This document shows positions 46,139-56,348 of a DNA stretch of 64,000 bases, piece by piece. The stretch is from Arthrobacter sp. KBS0703. Its GTDB lineage: Bacteria; Actinomycetota; Actinomycetes; Actinomycetales; Micrococcaceae. The stretch is taken from assembly GCF_002008315.2 (NCBI RefSeq), contig NZ_MVDG02000001.1, positions 3,162,001 to 3,226,000 on the forward strand, written 5' to 3'. Position numbers and translations under genes: made by a program. The notes beneath the pieces were generated by a model. The model did no database searches. It was given only the letters and a program-made list of their open reading frames with translations, and had not been told where the DNA came from. The first letter of the stretch is position 1. Each line of letters opens with the position of its first letter.

Positions 46139-48133
46139 CTAGCCCCGGTGTCTGCCGCCGAGGATGGCGCGGGCGATCTCGTCGGCGTCGCGCAGGGGTC
46201 CGCTGGCCGCTCGCATAAACGGGCCCGGCCTGCTGGAGCGCCTCGGCGGCGATGGCGGTCCCCACTGCGACGCCGAGAGCTGCAGGCCCAGCACGAAAAG
46301 CCGATCGGCAACTACTCCGTTGGCGGCCACGGGGCGGTAGGGATGCGGGCTGACGTCCAGTCCCGAGGCCTGCACCGGCGTGCCTTCCACGGTCATCATG
46401 GTCCGCGGGCGCACCAGGCCGTCCGCCAGCAGCTGTTCCAGGAGCGGCGACTCGTTGACGGCCACCCGGTTGGCGGCGCGAGCGCCTCCACCATGGTCCG
46501 GGCCTGGGCTGCGTCGTCGTGGACCCACGGCGACGCGGCCGTGAAGGCGCCTTTGCTGCGGTCGAGACCGAACTTGGGGTCCGGCCCGACGAAGCTGACC
46601 ACGCCGGCGCGGGCAAGGGCCGCCAGCTGCTCCGCCCGGAGGGCAGGCGGTCCGCTGGCGAGGCCCTCCACGAACGACTCAAACCAGCCGCGCAGCCCGG
46701 CGACCCACGACTCGTCGGTGATGCCGCCGTCGGCCACCACCGATTTCAGCACGGCACGTCCGTGGTGCAGCGCGCCGATGGCCATCTTGACGGGGTCGTC
46801 CTCGCCCAGCGCTGAACGGCGGGCGTCGTCGAGCAGATAGTCGACGACGGCGGCGTCCAGCTCCGCCCGGGAGCCGAAGGACCGGCCCGCCAGCGGCGCC
46901 GCGAGGCTGCGCAGGTCCAGCCTGCTGGCGGGACGGACGTGCTCCGCGATGACGGCGTTGAACGTCTCTTCCCACCTGCCCGTGCTGTGGGCGTGCGGAT
47001 GCAGGGCCTCGTCCAGCTCCGCCAGGAATTTCGCCGGATCCGGCGCCGCACCGGGCTGCGAGCGCACCAGCGTGGAGTAGTAGGCCCAGAGCGCGTCCCG
47101 GTGCAGGAGGGGCCAGATGTCGTGGTCGAAGGCCGGGACGATTCCGGCCTTCGCAAACCGCTTCAGTGCACTCTCCGTGCAGTACCTCAGCGTGACCGAC
47201 GCCGGATAGTAGCCGTCGAGGGTGGCCTTAGAACGGTACGGGGTTCCCCGCCGGGACGCCGCAATTATCAGGGGTTCCTGGCCCGAGGGCAGGTACTCCA
47301 GGGTGTCGCCGGCGTCCACGAACTTCCCGCCGCGGCCCTCCGTAAGCTGGCCCATGACGTCGAAGAAGTTCAGCCCCATCCCGCGGACCAGCACCGGTTC
47401 CTGCGCGGGGATGACGGACCAGTCGACGTCGGCCGGGACGGCAGGCGGAAGGTAGCGGAGGCCCAGCTGGGCGGCCGCCGCCTGCAGCTGGCGCTGCTCG
47501 GGGCTGAGGCGGGACGCCAGATGGCCGAGTGCCAGCACCACATCTAGATGTGTATAAGAGACAGGCGAGGGCCCCGCCGCCGGCCAGGACGACGTCGAAC
47601 GTTCCGTCCGGCGTCGGGCGCACGGCGGTGGCCGACGTTTCGTGGACGGTGACGGTAACGCGGTCGGGCAGTGCGGCCAGCAGCTCCTCGAACGTGGAGC
47701 GCAGGTAGCGCCCGTACAGCGCGCGGCTGGGGAAATCGCGGGACCCCAGCACCGCGAGCTCCGCGAGCTCGTCGTCCGACAGCGAAGGGAGGGGATCCTG
47801 CTGCTGGCCGGCCCGCCAGCGGTCGAACGTCGTGCCGGCAACCGGGGCGGCGAGGTCTGGGTCCTCGGGGATGAGGGTGGGGTAAAAGGACTGTGTGTTC
47901 ATCAGGTACAGCCGCGACTGGCCGGGCTGCCAGACGTGCCCCGGGCCGGCCGGGTAAGGATCGATCACATCGATGTGCAGGCCGGGCGCCGCGGCGTCCG
48001 GGCCCGACGACGTGTCCTGGCCGGACCCGGACGGCGCGGCGGCCGCCCAGTTGGCGAGCAGCCGCTCCAGCACGCTGGCACCTCTGGGACCGGCGCCTAT
48101 CAGTGCCGTTCGGATGCTTTGCGTAGTGACCAC
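46139..48133 (-). CDS. FAD/NAD(P)-binding protein, broken by adapter and indels
   Basis: A roughly 660-residue NAD_binding_9-type protein. N-terminus TALIGAGPRGASVLERLLA (Rossmann), then DPYPAGPGHVW and the substrate/cofactor region RGMGLNFFDVMGQLTEGRGG. Defects: a 26-nt adapter fragment at 47539-47564; a one-base loss near 46484 between TMVEALA and ANRVAVNESPLLEQL; and an apparent -1/+1 pair in G and C runs between QLSASQWG (about 46265) and ADEIARAIL (about 46190). Homopolymer location suggests sequencing errors. GTG at 48133 follows TACTCT by 7 nt. Confidence 0.75.
47539..47564. other. Partial Nextera junction adapter (assembly artefact), copy 8
   Basis: Last 7 nt of the mosaic end plus the complete reverse half AGATGTGTATAAGAGACAG. 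Confidence 0.96.
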
Positions 48134-48194
48134 GGCATCCAGAGTATCGGCATGTGACTTGCTAGCTGAGCCGGGATGTTGTTTGGATGGGGCG

Positions 48195-50552
48195 ATGACC
48201 ACCACCGCAGCTGATTCCGCTCCCGCGTCCGGCCCTGTTCCCCCGGGGACCGCACCGGAGCCCACCGACGAAAACATCTGGCTTGAGGACATCTACGGTG
48301 AGCAGCAGCTGGCCTGGGTCCGTGAGCAGAATGCCCGCACCGAGGATCTGCTGGAGGACGCGGACTATGCCCGCCTCGAAGGCGAGATCCTCGAGGTGCT
48401 CGATTCAACGGACAAGATTGCCATGGTGAACAAGCGCGGCGACTGGTACTACAACTTCTGGAAGGACGCGCAGAACCCGAAGGGGCTCTGGCGCCGGACC
48501 ACCTGGGAAAGCTACTGCAGCGACGCCCCAGAATGGGAGGTGCTGCTCGATGTGGACGCGCTCGCCGCCGCGGAGGGCGAGGAATGGGTCTTCCACGGAG
48601 CGAACTTCCTCCGGCCCGAGCCCGGCCAGCCCTACCGGCGGGCCCTCGTGGCGCTCTCCCCCGACGGCGGCGACGCCAACCGCCACCGCGAATTCGACGT
48701 CGAGTCCCTGAGTTTCGTGGAGGCCGCCGCGGGCGGCTTTGACCTGCCGACGGCGAAGGGCAACGCCTCGTGGCTGGATGCGGACACGCTGCTGGTCGCC
48801 AGCACCGCCGAAGACCTGCCCCGGACGGCGTCCTCCTACGCCCGTACCGGCGTGAAGCTGCGCCGGGGACAGCGGCTGGCTGACGCGCCGCGGATCTTCG
48901 AGATCCCCGAGGACCACATGATGGCGATCGTGGCGCACGACTCCACTCCCGGGTTTGAGCGGACGTTCGCGGTGGATTGGATCGACTTCTTCAACCGGAG
49001 CACATCGGTGATGCGGGACGGGTCCTGGGTGCCGGTGGATGTGCCCACCGACGTCAACCTGAGCGCGCACCGGGACTGGCTGCTCTTCCGCCCGCAGGCC
49101 GAGTGGACCGCGGACGGCACCAGCTATCCGGCCGGTTCGCTCCTGGCCGCGGACTTTGAGGGTTTCCTCGCCGGCGAGCGCCGGCTGACCGTCCTCTTCA
49201 CCCCGGACGAGCACACGTCCCTGCAGTCCTGGAGCTGGACCCGGAACTTCCTGCTGCTGAACCTGCTGCGGGACGTCTCATCGGAAATCCGGGTGCTGGA
49301 CCCTTCACGGCCCGGTTCCGGGGACGGTTCGGTTTCCGGGGACGGTTCGGTTTCCGGCGCGTGGGCCTCCACCTGTCTCTTATACACATCTAGATGTGTA
49401 TAAGAGACAGTCAATGCCTTTGCCGTGGACGACGAAGATGAGGCCGGCGGGGATGCCGACGGCGGGCGGCACTCCGCCGGACCGGCCGGGGCCGGCGACG
49501 ACTTCTGGCTCGTAGCCACCGGCTGTCTCTTATACACATCTAGATGTGTATAAGAGACAGCGCTGACGCGCCAGCCTGCCGGCGGCGCCTCCGAAGATCC
49601 CGCGGGCGGAAGTCCGGCCGGGGGAAGTCCCGCCGCGGGCGTGGCGAGCAGCCATGCGGTCGTCAAGACATCGCCGTCGTTCTTCAACGAGGACGACTAC
49701 GAGGTGCAGCAGCACTTCGCGGTATCCGAGGACGGCACGAAAGTGCCGTACTTCCAGGTCGCCGCACGCGGCCTGGTGCTCGACGGGCAGAACCCCACCC
49801 AGCTCTCCGGCTACGGCGGCTTCGAGGTCTCGCGGACTCCGGCCTACAGCGGCGCCATCGGACGGGCGTGGCTCGAGCGGCGCACCGGCGGGGCCGCGGG
49901 CACTGTCGATGCGGACGGACACCCGGCCCACAGCCGCGGCGGCGTCTACGTGGTGGCGAACATCCGCGGCGGCGGAGAATACGGCCCGTCGTGGCACCGG
50001 GCCGCGCTGCAGGAAAAGCGGCACCGGGCCTTCGAGGACTTCGCCGCCGTCGCCAGGCACCTGATTTCCCGGGGCGTCACCTCCCGGGAGCGCCTGGGCT
50101 GCGTGGGCGGCTCCAACGGCGGGCTGCTGGTGGGCAACATGCTGACGCGCTACCCCGAACTGTTCGGCGCCGTCTCGTGCGGCGTGCCGCTGCTTGACAT
50201 GCGCCGGTATACGAAGCTCTCGGCCGGCCACTCGTGGATCGCCGAATACGGTGACCCGGATGTTCCGGAGCACTGGGATTTCATCCGGACGTTCTCGCCG
50301 TACCACCTCCTGCACGACGGCGTGGACTATCCGGAGACCTTCATCTGGACGGCCACCTCGGATGACCGCGTGGGCCCAGCGCAGGCCCGCAAGATGGCTG
50401 CGCGCATGCTGGCCATGGGCATCCCCAACGTATGGTTCCACGAAGCCCTGGAAGGCGGGCATGCCGGCGCGTCGGACAACAGGCAGGCGGCCGCGCTCCA
50501 GAGCCGCAGCCAGCACTTCCTCTGGCGTGCGCTGGCCGGCGGAAGTGCATGA
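48195..50552 (+). CDS. S9 prolyl oligopeptidase-type peptidase, broken by two adapters
   Basis: N-terminal beta-propeller (ENIWLEDIYGEQQLAWVREQ, FWKDAQNPKGLWRRTT), then the alpha/beta hydrolase with Ser in GCVGGSNGGLLVGN, Asp in TSDDRVGPAQAR and His in EGGHAGASDN. The interval between adapters (49411-49522) and flanks is Gly/Ser/Ala-rich, including a tandem GDGSVS repeat, so some family-typical sequence may be missing. ATG at 48195. No signal peptide is evident, so it is likely cytoplasmic. Confidence 0.88.
49320..49355 (+). repeat. Tandem 18-bp repeat in the peptidase gene
   Basis: GGGGACGGTTCGGTTTCC twice in a row, encoding GDGSVS twice, next to an adapter junction. Confidence 0.8.
49373..49410. 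other. Nextera mate-pair junction adapter (assembly artefact), copy 9
   Basis: Full 38-bp junction in the peptidase gene. Confidence 0.98.
49523..49560. other. Nextera mate-pair junction adapter (assembly artefact), copy 10
   Basis: Full 38-bp junction, 112 bp after copy 9. Confidence 0.98.
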
Positions 50553-50568
50553 TCCGGCCGTCCCAAAG

Positions 50569-50631
50569 CAACGCGGGGTCACTTCCGGCCCATGTGGGGC
50601 CTCCGGATGGGCCAGAAGTGACCCCGCGTTG
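50569..50631. terminator. Long hairpin after the S9 peptidase gene
   Basis: 25-nt arms (50569-50593, 50607-50631) with one mismatch, arm containing AACGCGGGGTCACTTC; 13-nt loop; followed by TCC, no T-tract. Confidence 0.7.
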
Positions 50632-50699
50632 TTCCAGGCGAGCCGTTTTGCACTGAATGGCCGGTTCTGCGTATCCTTGGTTGGCTAGTAATAGCAATT

Positions 50700-50787
50700 G
50701 GAGACGTGCCAGAGCGGCCGAATGGGCTTCACTGCTAATGAAGTGTGGGGCACAACTCCACCGGGGGTTCAAATCCCCCCGTCTCCG
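50700..50787 (+). tRNA. tRNA-Ser (anticodon GCT)
   Basis: Acceptor GGAGACG/CGTCTCC, anticodon stem CTTCA/TGAAG with loop CTGCTAA, long variable arm, T loop TTCAAAT, discriminator G. 88 nt; CCA not encoded. Confidence 0.96.
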
Positions 50788-50792
50788 CGTTT

Positions 50793-50816
50793 GGCCCCGG
50801 TCCTCGGACCGGGGCC
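50793..50816 (+). terminator. Terminator of tRNA-Ser (GCT)
   Basis: Perfect 11-bp stem GGCCCCGGTCC with a TC loop, then TTTT. Confidence 0.85.
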
Positions 50817-50937
50817 TTTTGCGTTCCCGGGCGCGTCTTTCCTGGTGCTTCCGTGCGTGGCGTGTCCGTTCGGGTTCGCCCGTCCGGGTTGCGGACGGAC
50901 AACGCGGACCCGGCCTGTCCGGTGGCAGGATAATCGC

Positions 50938-52548
50938 ATGACTGGCAACGAGGCATACGACGCGATCATCGTGGGCGGCGGGCACAACGGACTGGCGGCC
51001 GCCGCCTACCTTGCCAAGGCCGGCCTGCGGGTGCTGGTGCTGGAGAGGCTCGGACACGCCGGCGGCGCCGCCGTTTCCGCCCAGGCGTTCGACGGCGTCG
51101 ACGCCCGCCTGTCCCGCTACTCCTATTTGGTCAGCCTCCTGCCGCGGCAGATCATCGACGACCTCGGCCTGAACATCCGGCTGGCCCGCCGGCGTTATTC
51201 CTCCTACACGCCCGACCCGTCGAACCCTGGCCGCGGCCTCCTCATCGACAACGGCGACGCCGCGGGCACCGCCGCATCGTTCACCGCCATCGGCGCGCCT
51301 GCCGGCGAGGCGGAGGCGTTCGACACGTTCTACGGCAACTGCCGCAAACTTACCGAGGCCCTGTGGCCCACCATGCTGTCCCCGCTGCCGACGAGGTCCG
51401 AAGCAAGGCGGTTGGCGGAGGCCGCCGGGGCAACAGCCGCGTGGGAGGCGGTGACGGAGCGGCCCGTCGGCGAATCCATCGCCGAGGCGCTGCAGCACGG
51501 CCTGGTGCGCGGGGTGGTGCTGACCGACGCCCTGATCGGGACGTTCGCGCGGGCCGGCAGCGAAGACCTGCAGCAGAACATCTGCTTCCTTTACCACCTG
51601 ATCGGCGGCGGCACCGGCGACTGGGATGTTCCGATCGGCGGCATGGGTTCGGTGTCCGGCGAACTGGAACGGGCCGCCCGGGAAGCAGGAGCCACGGTAC
51701 TCACCGGCGCGGAAGTGACAGGCATCGACCCCTCGGGAACCGTCACCTACAGGTGCGCGGGCGAGGATCGGGTGGCCGGGGCCAGCTGGGTCCTCGCCAA
51801 TGTTGCCCCCGCGGTGCTGGCGAGGCTGCGGACGGGCGGGGCGGCCTCCGGCCAGGAGGACCTGCGTCCCAACCACTCGCGCGAGGGGGCGCAGGTCAAG
51901 GTGAACTTGCTGCTCAAGAGGCTCCCGCAGCTGCTGGACCAGACGGTCAGCCCGGAAGCGGCCTTCGGCGGCACCTTCCACATCAACGAGACCTGGGACC
52001 AGCTTGACCTGGCCTACCGGACCGCGGAGACCGGGGCCATTCCGCGGCCCCTGCCGTGCGAGATCTACTGCCACTCGCTGACGGACCCCACCATCCTGTC
52101 GCCGGAGTTGCAGGCTGCCGGGGCACACACCCTGACCGTGTTCGGACTCCACGTCCCCGACCGCCTGATTACGGAAGCGAACAACGAGGGACGCCGCGCC
52201 GAGTTGCAGGCGGCCGTGCTCAGCTCCCTCAATTCCGTGCTCGCAGAGCCCATCGAGGACCTGCTCATGACCGCTCCGGACGGGAGCCCCTGCATCGAAA
52301 CCAAGACCACGCTGGACATCCAGCGGGCGGTCGGCATGCCGCGCGGCAACATCTTCCACGGAGGCCTGGACTGGCCGTTCGTGGACGACGGGGCGCCGCT
52401 GGACACCCCGGCCCGCCGCTGGGGCGTGGCCACCGGCGATGACCGCATCCTGCTGTGCGGCTCCGGAGCCCGCCGGGGCGGGGCCGTCAGCGCGATCGGC
52501 GGCCACAACGCCGCCATGGCCATTCTGGAACTGGCGAGGGGCTCATGA
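50938..52548 (+). CDS. NAD(P)/FAD oxidoreductase, phytoene-desaturase-like (PYROXD2 type)
   Basis: 536 residues. The dinucleotide-binding motif AIIVGGGHNGLAAAAYLAKA opens the protein, followed by ERLGHAGGAAVSAQAF, and near the C-terminus LCGSGARRGGAVSAIGGHNA typical of CrtI-like oxidoreductases. No carotenoid genes are near, so a carotenoid role is not implied. ATG at 50938; its TGA overlaps the MFS start (ATGA). Confidence 0.9.
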   Translation: MTGNEAYDAIIVGGGHNGLAAAAYLAKAGLRVLVLERLGHAGGAAVSAQAFDGVDARLSRYSYLVSLLPRQIIDDLGLNIRLARRRYSSYTPDPSNPGRGLLIDNGDAAGTAASFTAIGAPAGEAEAFDTFYGNCRKLTEALWPTMLSPLPTRSEARRLAEAAGATAAWEAVTERPVGESIAEALQHGLVRGVVLTDALIGTFARAGSEDLQQNICFLYHLIGGGTGDWDVPIGGMGSVSGELERAAREAGATVLTGAEVTGIDPSGTVTYRCAGEDRVAGASWVLANVAPAVLARLRTGGAASGQEDLRPNHSREGAQVKVNLLLKRLPQLLDQTVSPEAAFGGTFHINETWDQLDLAYRTAETGAIPRPLPCEIYCHSLTDPTILSPELQAAGAHTLTVFGLHVPDRLITEANNEGRRAELQAAVLSSLNSVLAEPIEDLLMTAPDGSPCIETKTTLDIQRAVGMPRGNIFHGGLDWPFVDDGAPLDTPARRWGVATGDDRILLCGSGARRGGAVSAIGGHNAAMAILELARGS

Positions 52549-54044
52549 GCCGGGAACCGTCTTCCCCGCGGTCGGAACCGACAGCGGTGCAGCCGTGGAA
52601 TCCGCGGCTTGCCCTGCTCGTGGCCGCCACGTTTTTCATGGAATTCCTGGACGGGACCGTGCTGACCACGGCGATCCCCAGCATCGCCGGTGACTTCGGC
52701 GTGCCGGCCGCAGGCGTGAACATCACCATGACCGCCTACCTGATGACGGTGGCCATGGGCATCCCGCTCAGCGGCTGGCTGGCCGAACGGCTAGGCGCGC
52801 GCCGCGTGTTCTGCCTGGCCATTGCCGTCTTCACTGTTGCTTCCCTGCTCTGCGCGGCGAGCCAGGACCTGACCATGCTGACCCTGAGCCGCGTGCTGCA
52901 AGGCCTCGGCGGGGCAATGATGGTCCCCGTGGGCACGCTCGTGGTGCTTCGCGGGACGCCCAAGGCGGAGCTGCTGCGGGCCACCGCCTACCTCGTGTGG
53001 CCCGGGCTACTGGCGCCGGTGCTGGCGCCGCTCGTGGGCGGTGTGCTGACCACCTACCTGTCCTGGCACTGGATCTTCCTGATCAACCTCCCGCTCGGCA
53101 TCGCCGCGTTCCTGGCCGCGCTGCGCCTTGTTCCGCCCGTGGCTGGCGACCGGCACCGCCGGCTGGACTGGGCCGGGCTCGCCCTCACAACCATCGGCGT
53201 GGGTGCGCTGGTGGTGGGCCTGGAACTGGCCAGCAGCCACCCGGACGGTCCCTGGACCTGGCCCAGCATCGCGGCGGGGGTCCTGGCCCTGGCCGCGGCC
53301 GCCGCCTGGATGCGGCGGGCAGCGCACCCGCTGTTCGACCTGACGGTATTTGGCACGCGGACCTTCCGGGCAACGAACACCGGCGGTTTCATCTACCGGC
53401 TGACCATCAGCGCCGTGCCCTTCCTCCTTCCCCTGATGTTCCAGGAAGGCTTCGGGTGGAGCCCGCTGCACGCGGGCATCATGGTGGCGGCGGTGTTCCT
53501 CGGGAACATCGGCATCAAGCCGGCCACCACGCCGCTGATCAGGCGCTTCGGCTTCAGGCCGGTGCTGGTCTGCGCCTCACTGGCCTCGGCGGCGACCTTT
53601 GTCCTGTGCGCGCTGCTGACTCGGGGAACCCCGGAACCCCTGATCTTTGCGCTCCTCGTGTGCAGCGGCGTCTTCCGCTCCATCGGATTCTCGGCCTACG
53701 CATCCGTCCAGTACGCCGATATCCATCCCGGCCAGCTCACATCGGCGAACGCCGTTTCGGCCACGATGGTCCAGCTTGCCACCGGAGCCGGGATCGCCAT
53801 CGGCGCGCTGCTGGTCCGCGTTTTCGGCTCAGGACCCGTGCTTGCCAGTGGGCTGGGAAGCGTCCTCGGGGCCGCAACGGACGACGGCGGGGTGGCCGCC
53901 TACCGGAGCGCGTTCCTGTCCATCGCCCTGCTGATGCTGCTCAGCACCGCAGACAGCCTCATGCTGCACCGGAATGCCGGAGCGGAGGTCAGCCGGCCTG
54001 GGCCAGTGCCAGCGGCAGAACCGCCCCGGCGCCGGCCTGCCTGA
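52545..54044 (+). CDS. MFS transporter (DHA2-like, 14 TM)
   Basis: 499 residues. Motif A GWLAERLGARRVF in the first half and motif C-like WPGLLAPVLAPLVGGVL; many hydrophobic segments fit a drug:H+ antiporter. Translationally coupled to the oxidoreductase by ATGA, suggesting a joint function such as modification and export of one compound. Its 3' end overlaps recQ by 56 bp, convergent. Confidence 0.9.
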   Translation: MSREPSSPRSEPTAVQPWNPRLALLVAATFFMEFLDGTVLTTAIPSIAGDFGVPAAGVNITMTAYLMTVAMGIPLSGWLAERLGARRVFCLAIAVFTVASLLCAASQDLTMLTLSRVLQGLGGAMMVPVGTLVVLRGTPKAELLRATAYLVWPGLLAPVLAPLVGGVLTTYLSWHWIFLINLPLGIAAFLAALRLVPPVAGDRHRRLDWAGLALTTIGVGALVVGLELASSHPDGPWTWPSIAAGVLALAAAAAWMRRAAHPLFDLTVFGTRTFRATNTGGFIYRLTISAVPFLLPLMFQEGFGWSPLHAGIMVAAVFLGNIGIKPATTPLIRRFGFRPVLVCASLASAATFVLCALLTRGTPEPLIFALLVCSGVFRSIGFSAYASVQYADIHPGQLTSANAVSATMVQLATGAGIAIGALLVRVFGSGPVLASGLGSVLGAATDDGGVAAYRSAFLSIALLMLLSTADSLMLHRNAGAEVSRPGPVPAAEPPRRRPA

Positions 54045-56193
54045 GGGCACGGCCGGCCACGGTGACAGTCCAGCGGCTGTCCACCAGGTCATCGATGAGC
54101 ATCACGCTCTGGCCGCCGAAACCGGCAAGGGCCGAACCGAGTTCCTGGCCTACCGAGAGGCGGTCCCAGACGCCGGCCAGGCGGTAGGCGCTGTTGCCGC
54201 CGCGGCCGCCCGTGGGGCCGCCGTGCTCCAGCTGCAGCTGCCCGAGGTAGGGGATGCGGCCGATCTCCGAGATGCCCCTGGCCAGCGAGTCCACGAGGGC
54301 GGGCCTGCCGCGCGACGGCATGCTCACAATGGCCGCCGGACGCCCCGCCCCGCTCCAGCCCGGAACCCTGGAGTCGCCGGCACCCCATTCGCGCAGCACC
54401 TGGACGCAGGCCTGCAGCATGCCGGGATCCACGGTGCGGTCCGGGGCTCCCGCGGCAAAGAGCTCCCGCAGCGCCCCGCCCCAGCCCAGGTCCGTGAGCC
54501 TGGCAAGGACGCGGCCGTCGGCGAGGTTCTCTTCGGGTTTGATTTTCCCCTTCACCGGCACTCCAAGCCGGTCCATTCCGCTGGGCCACTGAAGCCGCGG
54601 TTCCAGGACGATGCCCGCCCGGCTCAGTGTCTGGCCGGCTGCCTCGGTGGCCGCTGATGCGATGTCCGCGGGGAACCACCGGCCGGCGCAGTTGTCACAT
54701 CGGCCGCACGCGGAGGCGGTCTCGTCATCCAGCACCGAGGTGATGTATTCCATCCGGCACCCTGCGGTGTCCTGGTAGATGACCATGGAGTCCTGCTCGT
54801 CCACGCGCGCTTCCGAAATGCGGCGGTACCGTTCGGCGTCGTAGGTCCAGGGCGTACCCGTGGACCGCCAGCCGCCGCCGACGCGTTCCACGGCGCCGTC
54901 CACGGACAGCACCTTTAACAGCAGTTCCAGCGGCGTCCGGCGAAGGTCGACCCGGGCTTCGAGCGCCACGGTGGACACTGCCGATCCGGCCTCCGCCAGG
55001 GCGGTCAGCACGGCGGTGGCCTTCTCCTCCGACGGCATGGACGCGGTGGCGAAGTACTGCCAGATCTCGCGGTCCTCGGAGCCGGGAAGCAGCAGGACGT
55101 CGGCGTTCGCGGCGCCACGCCCGGCACGGCCCACCTGCTGGTAGTAGGCCACCGGTGAGGAGGGGGCGCCGAGGTGCACCACGAAGCCGAGGTCCGGCTT
55201 GTCGAAGCCCATCCCCAGGGCGGAGGTGGCGACGAGCGCCTTCACCTGGTTGTCCTTGAGGAGCTGCTCAGCCCGTTCGCGGTCCGCGGGGTCGGTGCGG
55301 CCCGTGTAGGCGAGCACCTCATGGCCTGCCTCGGCGAGCAGCCGGGCCGTGTCCTCGGCCGCTGACACGGTCAGCGTGTAGATGATCCCGCTGCCCGGCA
55401 GGTCCGCCAGGTGGGTCAGCAGCCAGGCGAGCCGCTCACGCGAATCCGGCAGCGTGAGCACACCGAGGCGCAGGGACTCCCGGCCCAGGGCGCCGCGGAT
55501 GGTCAGCACGCCGTCGCCGAGTTGCTCCTCGATGTCGTGGACCACGCGTGAGTTGGCCGTGGCCGTCGTGGCCAGCACCGGAACCGCGTCCGGCAGCTGC
55601 GTGATGAGGTCCGCGATGCGGCGGTAGTCCGGCCGGAAGTCGTGGCCCCAGTCGGAAATGCAGTGTGCCTCGTCAATGACCAGCAGCCCGGTGCGGCGGA
55701 TGAGCTCCGGCAGCTGGTTTTCGCGGAAGCCGGGATTGGTGAGCCGTTCGGGTGAAACGAGGAGTACGTCCACCTGGTCCGCGGCCAGCTGTTCGCGCAC
55801 GGTGTCCCACTCGAGCTGGTTGGCGGAGTTGATGGCGACGGCCCGGACACCGGCGCGGGCGGCGGCCGCCACCTGGTCGCGCATCAGCGCCAGCAGCGGT
55901 GACACGATGAGTGTGGGGCCCGCTCCGCGCCGCCTGAGCAGCAGCGAGGCCACGAAGTAGACCGCCGACTTCCCCCAGCCCGTCCGCTGCACCACCAAGG
56001 CACGGCGGCCGGCGTCGACCAGGGCCTCAATAGCCTCGAACTGGCCGTCGTGGAAGTCGGCTTCCGGGTGGCCTACCAGCTCCCGCAGCACCTCCAGGGC
56101 CTGGGCCCGGGTCGCCGAGACTGCCCCCTGTTCCGTGCGGGGCGGAAGGCTGGAAGCGGACGGAAGAACTGCAGCGTGCTGGTTATTGGCCAT
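53989..56193 (-). CDS. RecQ-like helicase with C-terminal phosphoribosyltransferase domain
   Basis: 734 residues. Helicase core: QRTGWGKSAVYF (Walker A), LLVIDEAHCISDWGHDFRPDY (Walker B), TTATAN, and QVGRAGR (motif VI). A zinc-type cysteine cluster, ASACGRCDNCAGRWF, follows. The last 100 residues form a PRTase-like fold with the PRPP loop VMLIDDLVDSRWTVTVAGRA. The fusion is found in some actinobacteria. ATG at 56193. Convergent overlap with the MFS gene. Confidence 0.88.
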   Translation of the reverse strand: MANNQHAAVLPSASSLPPRTEQGAVSATRAQALEVLRELVGHPEADFHDGQFEAIEALVDAGRRALVVQRTGWGKSAVYFVASLLLRRRGAGPTLIVSPLLALMRDQVAAAARAGVRAVAINSANQLEWDTVREQLAADQVDVLLVSPERLTNPGFRENQLPELIRRTGLLVIDEAHCISDWGHDFRPDYRRIADLITQLPDAVPVLATTATANSRVVHDIEEQLGDGVLTIRGALGRESLRLGVLTLPDSRERLAWLLTHLADLPGSGIIYTLTVSAAEDTARLLAEAGHEVLAYTGRTDPADRERAEQLLKDNQVKALVATSALGMGFDKPDLGFVVHLGAPSSPVAYYQQVGRAGRGAANADVLLLPGSEDREIWQYFATASMPSEEKATAVLTALAEAGSAVSTVALEARVDLRRTPLELLLKVLSVDGAVERVGGGWRSTGTPWTYDAERYRRISEARVDEQDSMVIYQDTAGCRMEYITSVLDDETASACGRCDNCAGRWFPADIASAATEAAGQTLSRAGIVLEPRLQWPSGMDRLGVPVKGKIKPEENLADGRVLARLTDLGWGGALRELFAAGAPDRTVDPGMLQACVQVLREWGAGDSRVPGWSGAGRPAAIVSMPSRGRPALVDSLARGISEIGRIPYLGQLQLEHGGPTGGRGGNSAYRLAGVWDRLSVGQELGSALAGFGGQSVMLIDDLVDSRWTVTVAGRALRQAGAGAVLPLALAQAG

Positions 56194-56348
56194 TGATTCA
56201 GTATCCCAGCCGCCTCTGACACTCCCAAGCCGCGGATCCGCCTATGTGGACAAGCCCCGGTCCGGAACGGATACGGACCGCAACCCGCCGCCGCTTCCAT
56301 TTCCCCGGTTTCGCGGGCCACACCCCGCTTCCCCGTAAGATAAATCCC

